Shown here piece after piece: positions 20,717 through 29,553 of a stretch of 64,000 nucleotides of DNA (position 1 is the stretch's first letter; each line of letters starts with the position of its first letter). The DNA is from Halomonas chromatireducens. Its GTDB lineage: Bacteria; Pseudomonadota; Gammaproteobacteria; Pseudomonadales; Halomonadaceae. The stretch lies in assembly GCF_001545155.1 (NCBI RefSeq), contig NZ_CP014226.1:1960551-2024550 (forward strand), in the 5' to 3' direction. The translations under genes were made by a program, and so were the position numbers. The notes beneath the pieces were generated by a model that worked only from the letters and a program-made list of their open reading frames with translations, did no database searches and was not told the DNA's origin.

Positions 20717-22465
20717 CTAGCGGCGGGCTGACGTACGTTCGGATAGCCACTGCTCCAGCTCCTCTGCGGATATGGCGGGGCAGTAGTAATCGCCCTGTGC
20801 ATGTTTGCAGGATAGGCGGCTCACGGTGGTGGCTATAGCCTGATCATCGATGCCAATGACTACCGGCTCGATATGGAGGGCCTGAAGTAGACGGCACAGC
20901 GCTTCCATCAGGTTGCGCTCATTCTGATGGGGCGCTCTGGTCAGGCCGGCATTGATCTTGGCTCTGTCGAAGGGTAGGCGAGAGAGCCATGCGAGGTCGA
21001 AAGAATGGGTGCCCAGTCCATCGATGGTGAGGCGAACGCCCAGCCTCTCCAGCCGCTTGAGCATATGGGACGTGCCGTCCAGGTTGCTGGATAACCCCTG
21101 GCTAGGTATCTGCAGCACCATCCAGGCCAGTGAGTCGAGCTGCTGTTGACGAAGAAAATGGTCGAGAGGTCTTCTATCGAAGGTATCGTGTACCAAATGT
21201 GACTCGCAGAGACGAATCGATACGGGCAACTGGGCAAGCGATGAAGCGCTTTCCAGCCAACCCAGATGATGGCCGATGACGCTCTGTATCACCCAGCGAT
21301 CAAGGCGAATACCCAAGCCCAAGCGGGATATGGTGTCGACGAAGGCTTCAGGGGGAAGTTTCCATTCCTTGGGATGTTGCCAGCGCAGTACGGCCTCCAG
21401 GCCGGTGCAGCAGCCGGTATCGACATCGATTTCGGGCTGGAAGAGAAGGCGAAAATGGCGCTCGGGTAGATGAATGGCTTCGCTTAGCCGGCTCTCGAGA
21501 CGATGTTTTTCCTTCAGCTTGGCCGTCAGGCGATGATCGACGAAGGCCAGGCGCCCCGGTCCCTTCTTACGCGCCGTATACATGGCGCTGCGTGCCGCGG
21601 TGATCAGCGCTTCCTCATCCTGGGCGTCGCTCGGGTAAAGGGCGATACCGATGGAGGCCGTCAGCAGCAGATAGCGACTCCCGGAGAGAAAAGGCGGCTC
21701 CAGCGCCTCCTGCAGCCGCTCTGTCACCACCTGGGCGGCTTCCGCCGTGCCATCCTTTTCCAGCAAGACGATGAACTGGTCGCCACCCAGCCTGGCCAGG
21801 GTGTCCCGGCTGCGCAGGGCTTTCTGCAGTCGCTGGGCCAGCTCGCCCAGCAGTCGGTCCCCTTCCACGTGCCCGACGGCATCATTGATTGCCTTGAAGC
21901 GATCGATATCGATGAACAGTACGGCAAGCCCGTTATCGGCACGCTCCGCCTGGGCCAGGGCGTGATTGAGGCGGTCACGCAGCAGCAGCCAGTTGGGGAG
22001 TCCGGTCATCGGGTCGACATGGACCCAGTGTCTGTCACCTAGCTGCTTTCCACTGGGGGTGGCGAGGCTGACGAAGGTGCGCAGATAGTGATGCGGCCGC
22101 TGCTGTTCATCGAGTAGGGCATCGACGGTCATCAGGACAGGCATCGATTCACCGTCGTCACGGCGGCACAGGACTTCCTGTTGCCAGGAAGTGAGCTCAT
22201 CGGCATTCGCGCCTGGCTCGGCTCCAATCGGCGATGGTGTCCTCAAGGAAGCAAAGAAGTGTTCGACTGGCCAGCCTGCGACCTCGCTGCACTCACAGCC
22301 GGCAATGCGGCAGAAGGCCTCATTGGCCATGACGATTAGGCCGGCGGCATCTGTCAGGACCATGCCGGTCTGTCCCTGCTCGAACGCGCTCTGGATGAGC
22401 CGTGCGGGATGTTGGGCCAGTGAGCTGACCCTGTCGCCGGGTGGGCGTTTGCCGTGATGACTCAT
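20717..22465 (-). CDS. PAS-GGDEF-degenerate EAL protein
   Basis: A 582-residue cytoplasmic signalling protein. A PAS domain (about 25-140) is followed by a GGDEF domain (148-310) whose signature reads GGDQF at 227-231. An EAL domain (335-575) follows, with EAV instead of EAL at 357-359 (GLEAVLRW). Other phosphodiesterase metal ligands appear lost: VSIRLCESHL where an Asn is expected, VLQIPSQ in place of LEITES, and IDGLGTHS in place of DDFGTG. The Lys in DRAKINAG remains. I infer no phosphodiesterase activity and doubtful cyclase activity, so possibly a c-di-GMP receptor or scaffold. A near-consensus sigma-28 promoter lies 72 bases upstream, tying it to late flagellar expression. Confidence 0.9.
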   Translation of the reverse strand: MSHHGKRPPGDRVSSLAQHPARLIQSAFEQGQTGMVLTDAAGLIVMANEAFCRIAGCECSEVAGWPVEHFFASLRTPSPIGAEPGANADELTSWQQEVLCRRDDGESMPVLMTVDALLDEQQRPHHYLRTFVSLATPSGKQLGDRHWVHVDPMTGLPNWLLLRDRLNHALAQAERADNGLAVLFIDIDRFKAINDAVGHVEGDRLLGELAQRLQKALRSRDTLARLGGDQFIVLLEKDGTAEAAQVVTERLQEALEPPFLSGSRYLLLTASIGIALYPSDAQDEEALITAARSAMYTARKKGPGRLAFVDHRLTAKLKEKHRLESRLSEAIHLPERHFRLLFQPEIDVDTGCCTGLEAVLRWQHPKEWKLPPEAFVDTISRLGLGIRLDRWVIQSVIGHHLGWLESASSLAQLPVSIRLCESHLVHDTFDRRPLDHFLRQQQLDSLAWMVLQIPSQGLSSNLDGTSHMLKRLERLGVRLTIDGLGTHSFDLAWLSRLPFDRAKINAGLTRAPHQNERNLMEALCRLLQALHIEPVVIGIDDQAIATTVSRLSCKHAQGDYYCPAISAEELEQWLSERTSARR

Positions 22466-22780
22466 CGATTCGCCGAATTAGCCCCTGCTGTTTTCGGTTG
22501 AAACGTCGAGGTGAGATTCGACGCTGCCATGAGAGATTATCGTCATGAACGGTCCAGACTTTAGCGCTGCGCAAGGTTAAATTCGGATCTGCCCTCAAAA
22601 ACCAATCATCATTAGGTATTGACGCCTGAGCGGGTCTCAAGTTCGGAGACCGGACGCCGATACAAGAGTAAATATGTCGATCCTTGAGGCAGCTGGATCG
22701 CCAAGGGTGGTTTCAGGCTTAGCGTCGTTCTTAGTGAGTGGGTCGCTTGGCTCCCGATTTTATCGCCGAAGGGGACCGCG
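22466..22780. other. Divergent intergenic region between two GGDEF genes
   Basis: This 315-base gap separates the two divergently transcribed c-di-GMP-type genes. It contains the minus-strand sigma-28-like site at 22537-22563. On the plus side, AAGGGG at 22769-22774 serves the TTG start at 22781. I see no tRNA, no small ORF with a ribosome site and no obvious terminator. Several stretches are less GC-rich than the flanking genes, as expected for a promoter region. Confidence 0.6.
22537..22563 (-). promoter_or_regulatory. Sigma-28 (FliA)-type promoter for the PAS-GGDEF-EAL gene
   Basis: On the minus strand the -35 element is TAAAGTCT (22563-22556), the spacer is exactly 11 bases and the -10 element is GACGATAA (22544-22537). 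The consensus is TAAAGTTT-N11-GCCGATAA, so one mismatch per element. The -10 ends 71 bases before the start codon at 22465. The same spacing and nearly the same bases occur before flgM and flgK in this window. Confidence 0.75.
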
Positions 22781-24778
22781 TTGCGCATATCGGTTCGGAT
22801 GGAAGCAATGACTCGATTCCTCTGCTCTCTGCAGGGGCGACTGCTTGCCGGCCTTGCCGCGACGTGGCTGGTGATTGTGGGCATTCTCATGGTGCTGGCC
22901 TGGCAGTATGGCAAGGCACTGGTGGATGAGGTCAATCTCGATCACCTGCGTGACGAGTCGCGCCTGATTGCCGATGGCCTGACCGAGAAGGTTAATCGTC
23001 GCCTGAATGCCCTGGGGCGACTGGCGCCGAATCTGCAGGGAATGAGCCCGGATGAGCTGGGTACTGCCCTCGATCGTAACCAGGCCCTGCTGGAATGGTT
23101 CGAGGGCATCATGGTAACCGGTCCCGACGGCGTCGTGCTTGCCGACTGGCCAGTGGTGGAGGGGCGTGTCGGTCTTGATACATCGGAAACCGAATATTTT
23201 CGCTTGATGAGTCACTCCCCTTGGCCCTATGTCAGCAAGCCATTCGTGGGTCGGGCCAGCGGCGACAACCTGGTGCTGATGCTGGTGCCGCGGTTCGATG
23301 AGCAGGGGGCTTTCAGCGGAGTTGTCGGAGGGATGGTCAACCTGACAGGGGGTGGGTTGTTCCGTTGGCTCGAGCGAAGCTGGCTGGGCGAAGAGGGGCG
23401 TGTCTCTGTGTTGTCGGCATCGGGCGAGGTCTTGTTTCATCCTGGGCGGACGAGCAGGCAGGCGTTCAATGGTTTGCCGTCACTTGACCTGGCTCTGGAG
23501 GGCTGGGAGGGGGAAACCATTGCCCGCGGGATCGATGGCGAGTCGACGCTGATGTCCTATCGCCAGATCAGGCCGGCGAACTGGGTGGTCAAGGTATCGT
23601 TGCCCCGGTCACAGGTTCGTGCGCCGCTGGGGGACTATCTCGTTACCCTTTGGTGGGCTTGGCTGGTATTGGCGGTAGTATTGATGTTCAGCATGCGCTG
23701 GTTGGTCAGGCGCATGCTCAAGCCGCTGCACCGCCTCGAGCAGCAGATCGCTCAGGTAGGGGCGGGGGAGCGTCGCTACCTGGCGCTCTCCACCAGCATG
23801 GAGGAGTTGAGGCAGGTAGCCGGCAGTTTCAACCGTCTGGAGCATGAGCGCCTCTCGGCCCTGGAGCACCTTCGGGATCGGCAGGCCTTTCTCGATGCCG
23901 TGCTGGGATCAACGCCGATAGGCATGTTCGTGGCTGACCTCAAGGGTCACCTGAACTACATGAACCCGGCGCTGCTGGAGCTGCTGGGACTCGATGCGTC
24001 GTGTACTCCCGAGGAGTGGTGGGGCCGAATTCATCCGGATGACCGCCAGGGAACCCAGGATATGTGGCGTCACTCCCTGTCGACCGGCAATGACTTCATG
24101 CGTCAGCTCCGCTTTCATCATCAGGATGGTGTCACCCTGTGGGTGGAAGTGCATGCAAGCCAGGTGAAGGGCAGCGATCAGCCCCTCGGGTTCGTGGGTA
24201 TGGTGAAGGACATTACCGAGCGTCGCCAGCAGGAGGCGTTGCAGCGATGGGAGGCGGAGCATGACCCGCTGACGGGACTGCTCAACCGCCGGGGTTTCGA
24301 GCGGCGTCTGGAGGAGGCGCTGGCGGAATACGCCAAGACCGGTACCCCGTCGGTGCTGATACTCTTCGATCTGGACCATTTCAAGCCCATCAACGACGAA
24401 GGCGGGCATGCCCTGGGCGACGAAATGCTTCGTCGTATCGCCCAGGTGGTGGCTTGGGAGGTTCGCCGTAGCGACCACGTTGCTCGCCAGGGTGGAGACG
24501 AGTTCGCCGTGCTGCTGCCCAGCTGTACCCTCAAGCAGGCCCAGGAGATTGCGGAATCCCTGCGGCGAGTGGTTTCCGAGGTTACTGTGGTGAATGAGAG
24601 CAGGGTCTACAGCATTACACTTAGCATGGGGGTGACTGCGTTCCAGGAGGGGGATGATGCCGTCGAGACCGTGCTGGCCCGAGCCGATGCCGCCAGCTAC
24701 AAGGCCAAGGCCAATGGCCGCAACGCCGTGGTCATGGCGGATCCCGACGACGGCAGCCTTATCGACTCTCTATGGTAA
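22781..24778 (+). CDS. Membrane-bound diguanylate cyclase (Cache-HAMP-PAS-GGDEF)
   Basis: A 665-residue inner-membrane sensor predicted to make cyclic di-GMP. A first membrane helix (LLAGLAATWLVIVGILMVLA) is followed by a periplasmic double-Cache domain (about 45-290) and a second helix (LWWAWLVLAVVLMFSMRWLV). A HAMP-like linker (LKPLHRLEQQIAQVGAGERR), a PAS domain (DAVLGSTPIGMFVADLKG) and a GGDEF domain come next. The GGDEF motif at 571-575 (VARQGGDEFAVLLP) is intact. TTG 22781 is chosen for the AAGGGG site six bases upstream; ATG 22799 is the alternative. It faces away from the degenerate GGDEF-EAL gene. Confidence 0.9.
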   Translation: MRISVRMEAMTRFLCSLQGRLLAGLAATWLVIVGILMVLAWQYGKALVDEVNLDHLRDESRLIADGLTEKVNRRLNALGRLAPNLQGMSPDELGTALDRNQALLEWFEGIMVTGPDGVVLADWPVVEGRVGLDTSETEYFRLMSHSPWPYVSKPFVGRASGDNLVLMLVPRFDEQGAFSGVVGGMVNLTGGGLFRWLERSWLGEEGRVSVLSASGEVLFHPGRTSRQAFNGLPSLDLALEGWEGETIARGIDGESTLMSYRQIRPANWVVKVSLPRSQVRAPLGDYLVTLWWAWLVLAVVLMFSMRWLVRRMLKPLHRLEQQIAQVGAGERRYLALSTSMEELRQVAGSFNRLEHERLSALEHLRDRQAFLDAVLGSTPIGMFVADLKGHLNYMNPALLELLGLDASCTPEEWWGRIHPDDRQGTQDMWRHSLSTGNDFMRQLRFHHQDGVTLWVEVHASQVKGSDQPLGFVGMVKDITERRQQEALQRWEAEHDPLTGLLNRRGFERRLEEALAEYAKTGTPSVLILFDLDHFKPINDEGGHALGDEMLRRIAQVVAWEVRRSDHVARQGGDEFAVLLPSCTLKQAQEIAESLRRVVSEVTVVNESRVYSITLSMGVTAFQEGDDAVETVLARADAASYKAKANGRNAVVMADPDDGSLIDSLW

Positions 24779-24825
24779 GAGGGTAGGCCGACTTGCTGTG
24801 GTAAACGCTTGCGGGTGGTAATGGG

Positions 24826-25275
24826 TCATACCGACGTGTTGAAGCGTCCCGGCTGCGCCCTTACTCGACCGCTGGCGCCATAGGTCGTCTTCTCGGCGGC
24901 CTCGTGAATGAATTCGAGGAGGCGCTTGTTCTGGCCCATGCGCAGGCCAACAAGCTGGCCGTTCATCGTGTTGAGCCGATGGGCCTTCTGCGTTCGCTCC
25001 ATCGTGCTTTCCCATGCCTCCAGGCAGCCGGCATCTTCGGCGGCCTGTCGGGCACCAGCGGCGCCCTCGGCATAGCCCAGGCGCTGCTGAACGTTACGGC
25101 GCAAGGTCTCTGTGGCTTCCAGTTGCTGCAGTCGCTGCTGCTTGAGTTCGGCAACCTCGGCGAGCTGGCGCCCGTCGATATCGGCGGCGGCAAGCAGCTC
25201 GCGCTCCTGCTCAAGCAGTTCGATCACGCCATCAAGGCGCTGCTGCTGCTCGCGGAGAAGCTTGGTCAGGCTCAT
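24826..25275 (-). CDS. flgN: Flagellar export chaperone FlgN
   Basis: Export chaperone for the hook-filament junction proteins FlgK and FlgL. It has 149 residues, mostly helical and Gln/Glu/Leu-rich, opening MSLTKLLREQQQRLDGVIELLEQERELL as FlgN proteins do. The segment NTMNGQLVGLRMGQNKRLLEFI near the C-terminus is the substrate-binding amphipathic helix region. The ATG overlaps the flgM stop (ATGA). The flgM-flgN pair is read from the sigma-28 promoter at 25592-25618. Confidence 0.85.
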   Translation of the reverse strand: MSLTKLLREQQQRLDGVIELLEQERELLAAADIDGRQLAEVAELKQQRLQQLEATETLRRNVQQRLGYAEGAAGARQAAEDAGCLEAWESTMERTQKAHRLNTMNGQLVGLRMGQNKRLLEFIHEAAEKTTYGASGRVRAQPGRFNTSV

Positions 25276-25559
25276 TCGTCACCATTACCTGCAGTCGGTT
25301 GCAGCGACTCGATCAACCCGTCGGCGATCCGGTCGGCGCGAATTTCCAGGCGGCCTTCCCGAATGGCCTCGCGAATCTCCTCGACCCTGACGGTGTCGAT
25401 GTCGCGGGAGCTGTCGGCGGCATTCTGCCGCAGGTGCGTGGTGGCCGCGGGGCCGGCATCCTGCTGGCTGGACTGACTGGTACTCTTGACCGGCTGCGCT
25501 TCCTCGCGGGGCGTCGTCGGTGTCGGGCGAGTCAGGGGGTTCTGGCTGTTGATCTTCAC
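25272..25559 (-). CDS. flgM: Anti-sigma-28 factor FlgM
   Basis: Small inhibitor of FliA that is exported when the hook is complete. It has 95 residues with the usual MKIN...PLTR start, a disordered Pro/Gln/Ser N-terminal half and the conserved C-terminal sigma-binding helices (VRVEEIREAIREGRLEIRADRIADGLIESL). It is preceded by a near-perfect sigma-28 promoter, giving the classic feedback on its own target. It overlaps flgN by four bases. Confidence 0.92.
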   Translation of the reverse strand: MKINSQNPLTRPTPTTPREEAQPVKSTSQSSQQDAGPAATTHLRQNAADSSRDIDTVRVEEIREAIREGRLEIRADRIADGLIESLQPTAGNGDE

Positions 25560-25591
25560 TATATTGGCCTCGTGACCGGTGCTTTTACACG

Positions 25592-25618
25592 CTATCGGCT
25601 GCTCCGGAGAAAACTTTA
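25592..25618 (-). promoter_or_regulatory. Sigma-28 (FliA) promoter of flgM-flgN
   Basis: Minus strand: TAAAGTTT (25618-25611), an 11-base spacer, then GCCGATAG (25599-25592). This matches the FliA consensus at 15 of 16 element positions with the exact spacing. It ends 32 bases before the flgM start. Confidence 0.9.
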
Positions 25619-25711
25619 GGCAATGATATAGCGAACACGCGCGAGGCGCATCCGCAGGTTAGTGTAGCAAGCCAGCGTCGAGAGTGTCGGCATGGCATGC
25701 CGAGCCACCGT

Positions 25712-26410
25712 TCAGAAATCGACGATCACCATTCCTTCTCCTGCCACGCGTCCAGTGACGACCTCGCGAGAGTCGAAACGTATCCGGATGCGGTCACCCA
25801 GCCCTCCTGGCTCCAGTGCCTCTCCTTCACGTGAGACGCGAAACCCCGTGCCCCGGGCCTCGACCACGACGCGCTGATTGCGTTCCACCAGCGGCAGGGA
25901 GCGGAACTGGTGGGCCTGCAGCGGCTGCCCCGCACGCAGCGTGCGAGTCGCCAACTGGCCAATGATCTGCTCCGCATCGAGCAGGGCATTGTTGGGAAGC
26001 TCCGCCAGGTTGCCTTGTCGCTGTTCCAGGTGCTCCGGGCGAACTGTATCGCCAGCGTTGAGCGTGGCTGCCAGGACCGGGTATTCGCCGAGAACGCCGA
26101 TTTCAGCCTGCATGTAGCGCACCTGGCGCCCATCGCTGCCGCAGCGCACACCTACCGATACCCGCCCGAGAGGCAGTTCGCCTTCCCGGGTCAGGAAGGG
26201 CTGGGGTGAAACGCACTCCGGCATTCGGGCCGAAGGAGGCCGCAGCTCGATGATGATTTCCTCGCCCAGGGGCTGTGCCTCGCTGTACAGGAAGCCATGT
26301 ACGGCCTGGAGCAGGGCGTCGTCGTCGGCCTTGGCGATGCCGGGAAGCAGCGCCAGGCTGGCGAGTATCGGCCACAAAGTGAACAGGAGCTTGAAGGGGA
26401 GACGCTGCAT
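25712..26410 (-). CDS. flgA: Flagellar basal body P-ring formation chaperone FlgA
   Basis: Periplasmic chaperone for assembly of FlgI into the P ring. It has 232 residues starting at ATG 26410. A signal peptide (KLLFTLWPILASLALLPGIAKA) is followed by an N-terminal domain and a SAF-like C-terminal domain (AGDTVRPEHLEQRQGNLAEL, NQRVVVEARGTGFRVSREGEAL). It is divergent from flgB with a 186-base gap and lies upstream of flgM on the same strand, the usual flgAMN order. Confidence 0.92.
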   Translation of the reverse strand: MQRLPFKLLFTLWPILASLALLPGIAKADDDALLQAVHGFLYSEAQPLGEEIIIELRPPSARMPECVSPQPFLTREGELPLGRVSVGVRCGSDGRQVRYMQAEIGVLGEYPVLAATLNAGDTVRPEHLEQRQGNLAELPNNALLDAEQIIGQLATRTLRAGQPLQAHQFRSLPLVERNQRVVVEARGTGFRVSREGEALEPGGLGDRIRIRFDSREVVTGRVAGEGMVIVDF

Positions 26411-26596
26411 GGCATTTGGCCGAGGTTGGTGATGGTGCCAGTGAATTCTAGCGCCCGCCGATTTCATGAAACAGCGGAAATGAATGCGGAAAACCGGTCT
26501 GTTCTTGCCATTGATGTGACACCACTCTGGCTATTCTTCACTCTCAACAAGTTCCGCACACTGTTCATATTGAGTTTTGACCACGGGAGCGCCGGC

Positions 26597-27010
26597 ATGA
26601 TCGATAAGCTCGAGGCCGCCTTTAACTACCACCAGCAGGCGCTGGGCTTGCGCCAGGAGCGCCACAAGGTGCTGGCCAGCAATATCGCCAATGCCGATAC
26701 GCCGAATTACAAGGCGCGCGACATGGATTTTGCCGGCGAGCTCAAGAAGGCGGTCGAGCATGGTCGCTCATCCGGTGGCGGTTTGTCACTGGCAAGGACG
26801 TCTGCAGGGCATCTGGGCGGGCAGGGCTTCGCACCGACCAGCCAGAACTTGCTGTATCGCGTACCTGACCAGCCGAGCCTGGACGGGAACACGGTCGACA
26901 TGGATCGCGAGCGTACCCAGTTCGCCGACAATTCGGTGCGCTATCAGGCTGCGCTCACCATCCTCAATAGCCGGATCCAGGGCCTGAAGAACGCCATGCA
27001 GCCTGAGTAA
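26597..27010 (+). CDS. flgB: Flagellar basal body rod protein FlgB
   Basis: Proximal rod protein, 137 residues. ATG 26597 has GGGAG seven bases upstream (MIDKLEAAFNYHQQALGLRQ). The family motif LASNIANADTPNYKARDMDF is present, and the C-terminal coiled segment VRYQAALTILNSRIQGLKNAM completes the rod fold. It begins the plus-strand operon flgBCDEFGHIJ. I did not find a convincing sigma-28 or sigma-54 site in the 186-base gap upstream. Confidence 0.95.
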   Translation: MIDKLEAAFNYHQQALGLRQERHKVLASNIANADTPNYKARDMDFAGELKKAVEHGRSSGGGLSLARTSAGHLGGQGFAPTSQNLLYRVPDQPSLDGNTVDMDRERTQFADNSVRYQAALTILNSRIQGLKNAMQPE

Positions 27011-27038
27011 TCCGAGCCAGAGTCATCCGAGCCAGAGT
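27010..27038 (+). repeat. Two tandem copies of a 15-base unit between flgB and flgC
   Basis: The unit atccgagccagagt plus one variable base occurs twice (27010-27024 and 27025-27038). A degraded third start, aatcagagagag, follows and supplies the flgC ribosome site. It looks like a local slippage duplication in the spacer. Confidence 0.7.
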
Positions 27039-27058
27039 AATCAGAGAGAGACCGCACC

Positions 27059-27466
27059 ATGTCGATGTTTTCCGTTTTCGATATTGCAGGCTCGGCCATG
27101 AGCGCCCAGTCGCAACGCATGAATGTCACGGCCAGCAACCTGGCCAACGCCGACAGCGTGGCGGGGCCGGATGGCGAGGCCTATCGCGCCAAGCAGGTGC
27201 TCTTCGAGGCGCGCAATCAGGGCGCCCATGGCATCGGCGGGGTGGGTGTGCGCAGCGTGGTGGAAGATACCTCGCCCATGCGCATGGAGTACCGCCCCGA
27301 GCACCCGCTGGCCAATGACGATGGCTACGTGACCATGCCCAACGTCGAGCCGGTACACGAGATGGTCAACATGATCTCGGCTTCCCGCTCCTACCAGGCC
27401 AACGTCGAAGTCATGAATACGAGCAAGCAGATGATGCTCAAGACACTCACCTTGGGTGAAGGGTAA
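27059..27466 (+). CDS. flgC: Flagellar basal body rod protein FlgC
   Basis: Proximal rod protein, 135 residues. The N-terminal motif is [27 protein letters not shown], and the C-terminal rod motif is [35 protein letters not shown] precedes the start. It lies five bases before flgD and is part of the flgB operon. Confidence 0.96.
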   Translation: MSMFSVFDIAGSAMSAQSQRMNVTASNLANADSVAGPDGEAYRAKQVLFEARNQGAHGIGGVGVRSVVEDTSPMRMEYRPEHPLANDDGYVTMPNVEPVHEMVNMISASRSYQANVEVMNTSKQMMLKTLTLGEG

Positions 27467-27471
27467 CCGCC

Positions 27472-28164
27472 ATGTCCACGACCATTGATGCCAATGTCGT
27501 CACGCGTCTGAATCAGGGTGGCCCTTCCGGCCGCGATGCCAGTCAATCCGCCGAACTGCGCAACAATTTCATGACCCTGCTGATTGCCCAGATGCAGAAT
27601 CAGGACCCGCTCGATCCCATGGACAACCATGAGATGACCACGCAGCTGGCGCAGATCAACACCGTCAGCGGCATCGAGGATCTCAACAAGACCTTGAAGG
27701 GCATCACCAGCCAGATGGACGCCGGCCAGACCCTGCAGGCGACCGGGCTGATCGGCAAGGGCGTGCTGGTACCGGGCGACCGCGTGCTGATGGAGACTGA
27801 CGCGGACGGCAACACCCACACCACACCCTTCGGTATCGAGCTAGGCCAGGCGGCCGATAATGTGCGTGTGACGATCACCAACGCCAGTGGCCAGGTGGTC
27901 AACCGCTACAACATCGGCTCCGTCAAGGCCGGGGTCGAGTCCTTCACCTGGGATGGCCGAACCACCGAAGGTGAGGCGGCGGCTCCGGGTTCCTATCGCG
28001 TGCGTGTCGAAGCCACTAGCGGCGATAAGACACTGAATGCCTCAACGCTCAACTATGCCGTGGTTGGTGGGGTGACGCCGCCCGACGGCAATGGCGGTGT
28101 GAAACTCGACCTGGGCGCCATCTATGGCCAGGTCGGCCTGGGTGACATCAAGCAGATTCTTTGA
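27472..28164 (+). CDS. flgD: Flagellar hook assembly scaffolding protein FlgD
   Basis: Hook cap protein required for hook polymerisation; 230 residues. The conserved N-terminal region FMTLLIAQMQNQDPLDPMDNHEMTTQLAQIN is clear. The C-terminal half has the FlgD tudor/FnIII-like region with SFTWDGRTTEGEAAAPGSYRVRVEA. It is followed by a 101-base spacer before flgE that holds a small GNRA-type hairpin (ccgc-gaaa-gcgg, near 28230). Confidence 0.95.
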   Translation: MSTTIDANVVTRLNQGGPSGRDASQSAELRNNFMTLLIAQMQNQDPLDPMDNHEMTTQLAQINTVSGIEDLNKTLKGITSQMDAGQTLQATGLIGKGVLVPGDRVLMETDADGNTHTTPFGIELGQAADNVRVTITNASGQVVNRYNIGSVKAGVESFTWDGRTTEGEAAAPGSYRVRVEATSGDKTLNASTLNYAVVGGVTPPDGNGGVKLDLGAIYGQVGLGDIKQIL

Positions 28165-28265
28165 TTCGCAGCAGTGGTTTTCGCATAAAGGAAGCGCTGA
28201 ATATGGGTTTCCTGATCAGAACCGCGAAAGCGGCATAAAAAATTAGGCAGGCAGAGGAACGAAAC

Positions 28266-29531
28266 ATGAGCTTTTCCCAAGCACTGAGTGGCCTTAACTC
28301 CCAGGCACAGAAGCTGGGCACTATCGGCAACAACATCGCCAACTCCCAGACGGTGGGTTTCAAGGGATCCAACGTACAGTTCTCTGATGTCTTTGCCGGC
28401 TCGAAGGTCGGCCTGGGCACGCGGGTATCGTCCGTGCTGCAGAACTTCAATGAAGGTAACGTCGAGTCCACCAACCGTAACCTGGACCTGGCGATCGCCG
28501 GCGATGGCTTCTTCCGCTTCCAGGACCCCAGCGGCGAAGTGGTCTACTCCCGCAACGGTCAGCTCTCCATGACCTCCGAGGGCAACCTGATCAACGCCCA
28601 GGGCGCCCAGATCATGGGCTTCGGGCTCAATGCCGCCGGCCAGGTGCAGGCAGGCGGGCAGCCGGTGCCGCTGAATGTCTCCGCGGAAGAGTTGGACGCG
28701 AGTGCCACCACTCGCGTTAGTACCACGATCAACCTGGATGCCCGCAAAGTAGCAGGAGATGATCTCAGCACAGTGGAAAGTTCTAATGGTGTTGATATCA
28801 AATACCACTATTCAAATAACTTTACCGTTTTCGATTCGCTGGGCAATCCGCGAAATATCACTGTGTATTATGAGAAAGTGGATGAGGTGGATGGGGTAGC
28901 CGCCCAGAATACATGGCTTGCTCGTATGACCCTCGATGGTCAGGCGTTGATGGACGAGGATGACGACGACGTTGCCCGCGAATTCCCAGTTGTGTTCAAC
29001 GCCAATGGTCAACTGACACAGCCTGTTGGCGGTGTGTTCACCGATGTGACTTTCGATAGCGGTGACTTCTTCGCCGGGGAGCCAGAAGACCTGATTTTTG
29101 ATCTTAACCTTGCCGGCACCACTCAGTTCGGCAATACCTCCACGGTCAGCAGTCTTAACCAGGACGGCTACACCTCCGGCACCCTGGTGGGCATCACCAT
29201 CAACGATGACGGCACCATCATGCGCAACTACTCCAACGAGCAGTCGCGCCCGGCCGGCCAGGTCGCCCTGGTGAGTTTCCGCAATCCCGAAGGGCTGACG
29301 CCTGCCGGCGACAACGTCTGGACGGCCAGTGCCACCTCCGGTCAGGAACTTATCGGCGCACCGGGTACCGGTCTGCTGGGCAGCGTGGTCTCCGGTGCCA
29401 TCGAGACCTCCAACGTGGACATGGCCCGTGAGCTGGTGGACATGATCGTGGCGCAGCGGGCCTATCAGGCCAACTCCCAGACGATCAAGACCCAGGACGA
29501 ACTCCTGCAGACCGCCATCAACCTGCGCTAA
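28266..29531 (+). CDS. flgE: Flagellar hook protein FlgE
   Basis: Main hook subunit, 421 residues. The N-terminus MSFSQALSGLNSQAQKLGTIGNNIANSQTVGFK and the C-terminus VDMARELVDMIVAQRAYQANSQTIKTQDE are the D0/D1 rod-hook core. The central surface domain (about residues 155-290) is far less GC-rich than its surroundings, for example roughly 38% in 28801-28860. This hints at recombination of the exposed domain. AGGAACG precedes the ATG. Confidence 0.96.
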   Translation: MSFSQALSGLNSQAQKLGTIGNNIANSQTVGFKGSNVQFSDVFAGSKVGLGTRVSSVLQNFNEGNVESTNRNLDLAIAGDGFFRFQDPSGEVVYSRNGQLSMTSEGNLINAQGAQIMGFGLNAAGQVQAGGQPVPLNVSAEELDASATTRVSTTINLDARKVAGDDLSTVESSNGVDIKYHYSNNFTVFDSLGNPRNITVYYEKVDEVDGVAAQNTWLARMTLDGQALMDEDDDDVAREFPVVFNANGQLTQPVGGVFTDVTFDSGDFFAGEPEDLIFDLNLAGTTQFGNTSTVSSLNQDGYTSGTLVGITINDDGTIMRNYSNEQSRPAGQVALVSFRNPEGLTPAGDNVWTASATSGQELIGAPGTGLLGSVVSGAIETSNVDMARELVDMIVAQRAYQANSQTIKTQDELLQTAINLR

Positions 29532-29553
29532 GCCTGGAACGGGAGCCTGAGCC

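Noticed and set aside
26411..26596. Sigma-54 or sigma-28 promoter before flgB
   Set aside because: Partial matches (CTGGCACC on the minus strand, GCCGATTT on the plus strand) lack the partner element at the required spacing.
28201..28240. Eleven-codon ORF before flgE (MGFLIRTAKAA)
   Set aside because: It is too short, has only a weak ribosome site and overlaps a small hairpin; no evidence that it is translated.
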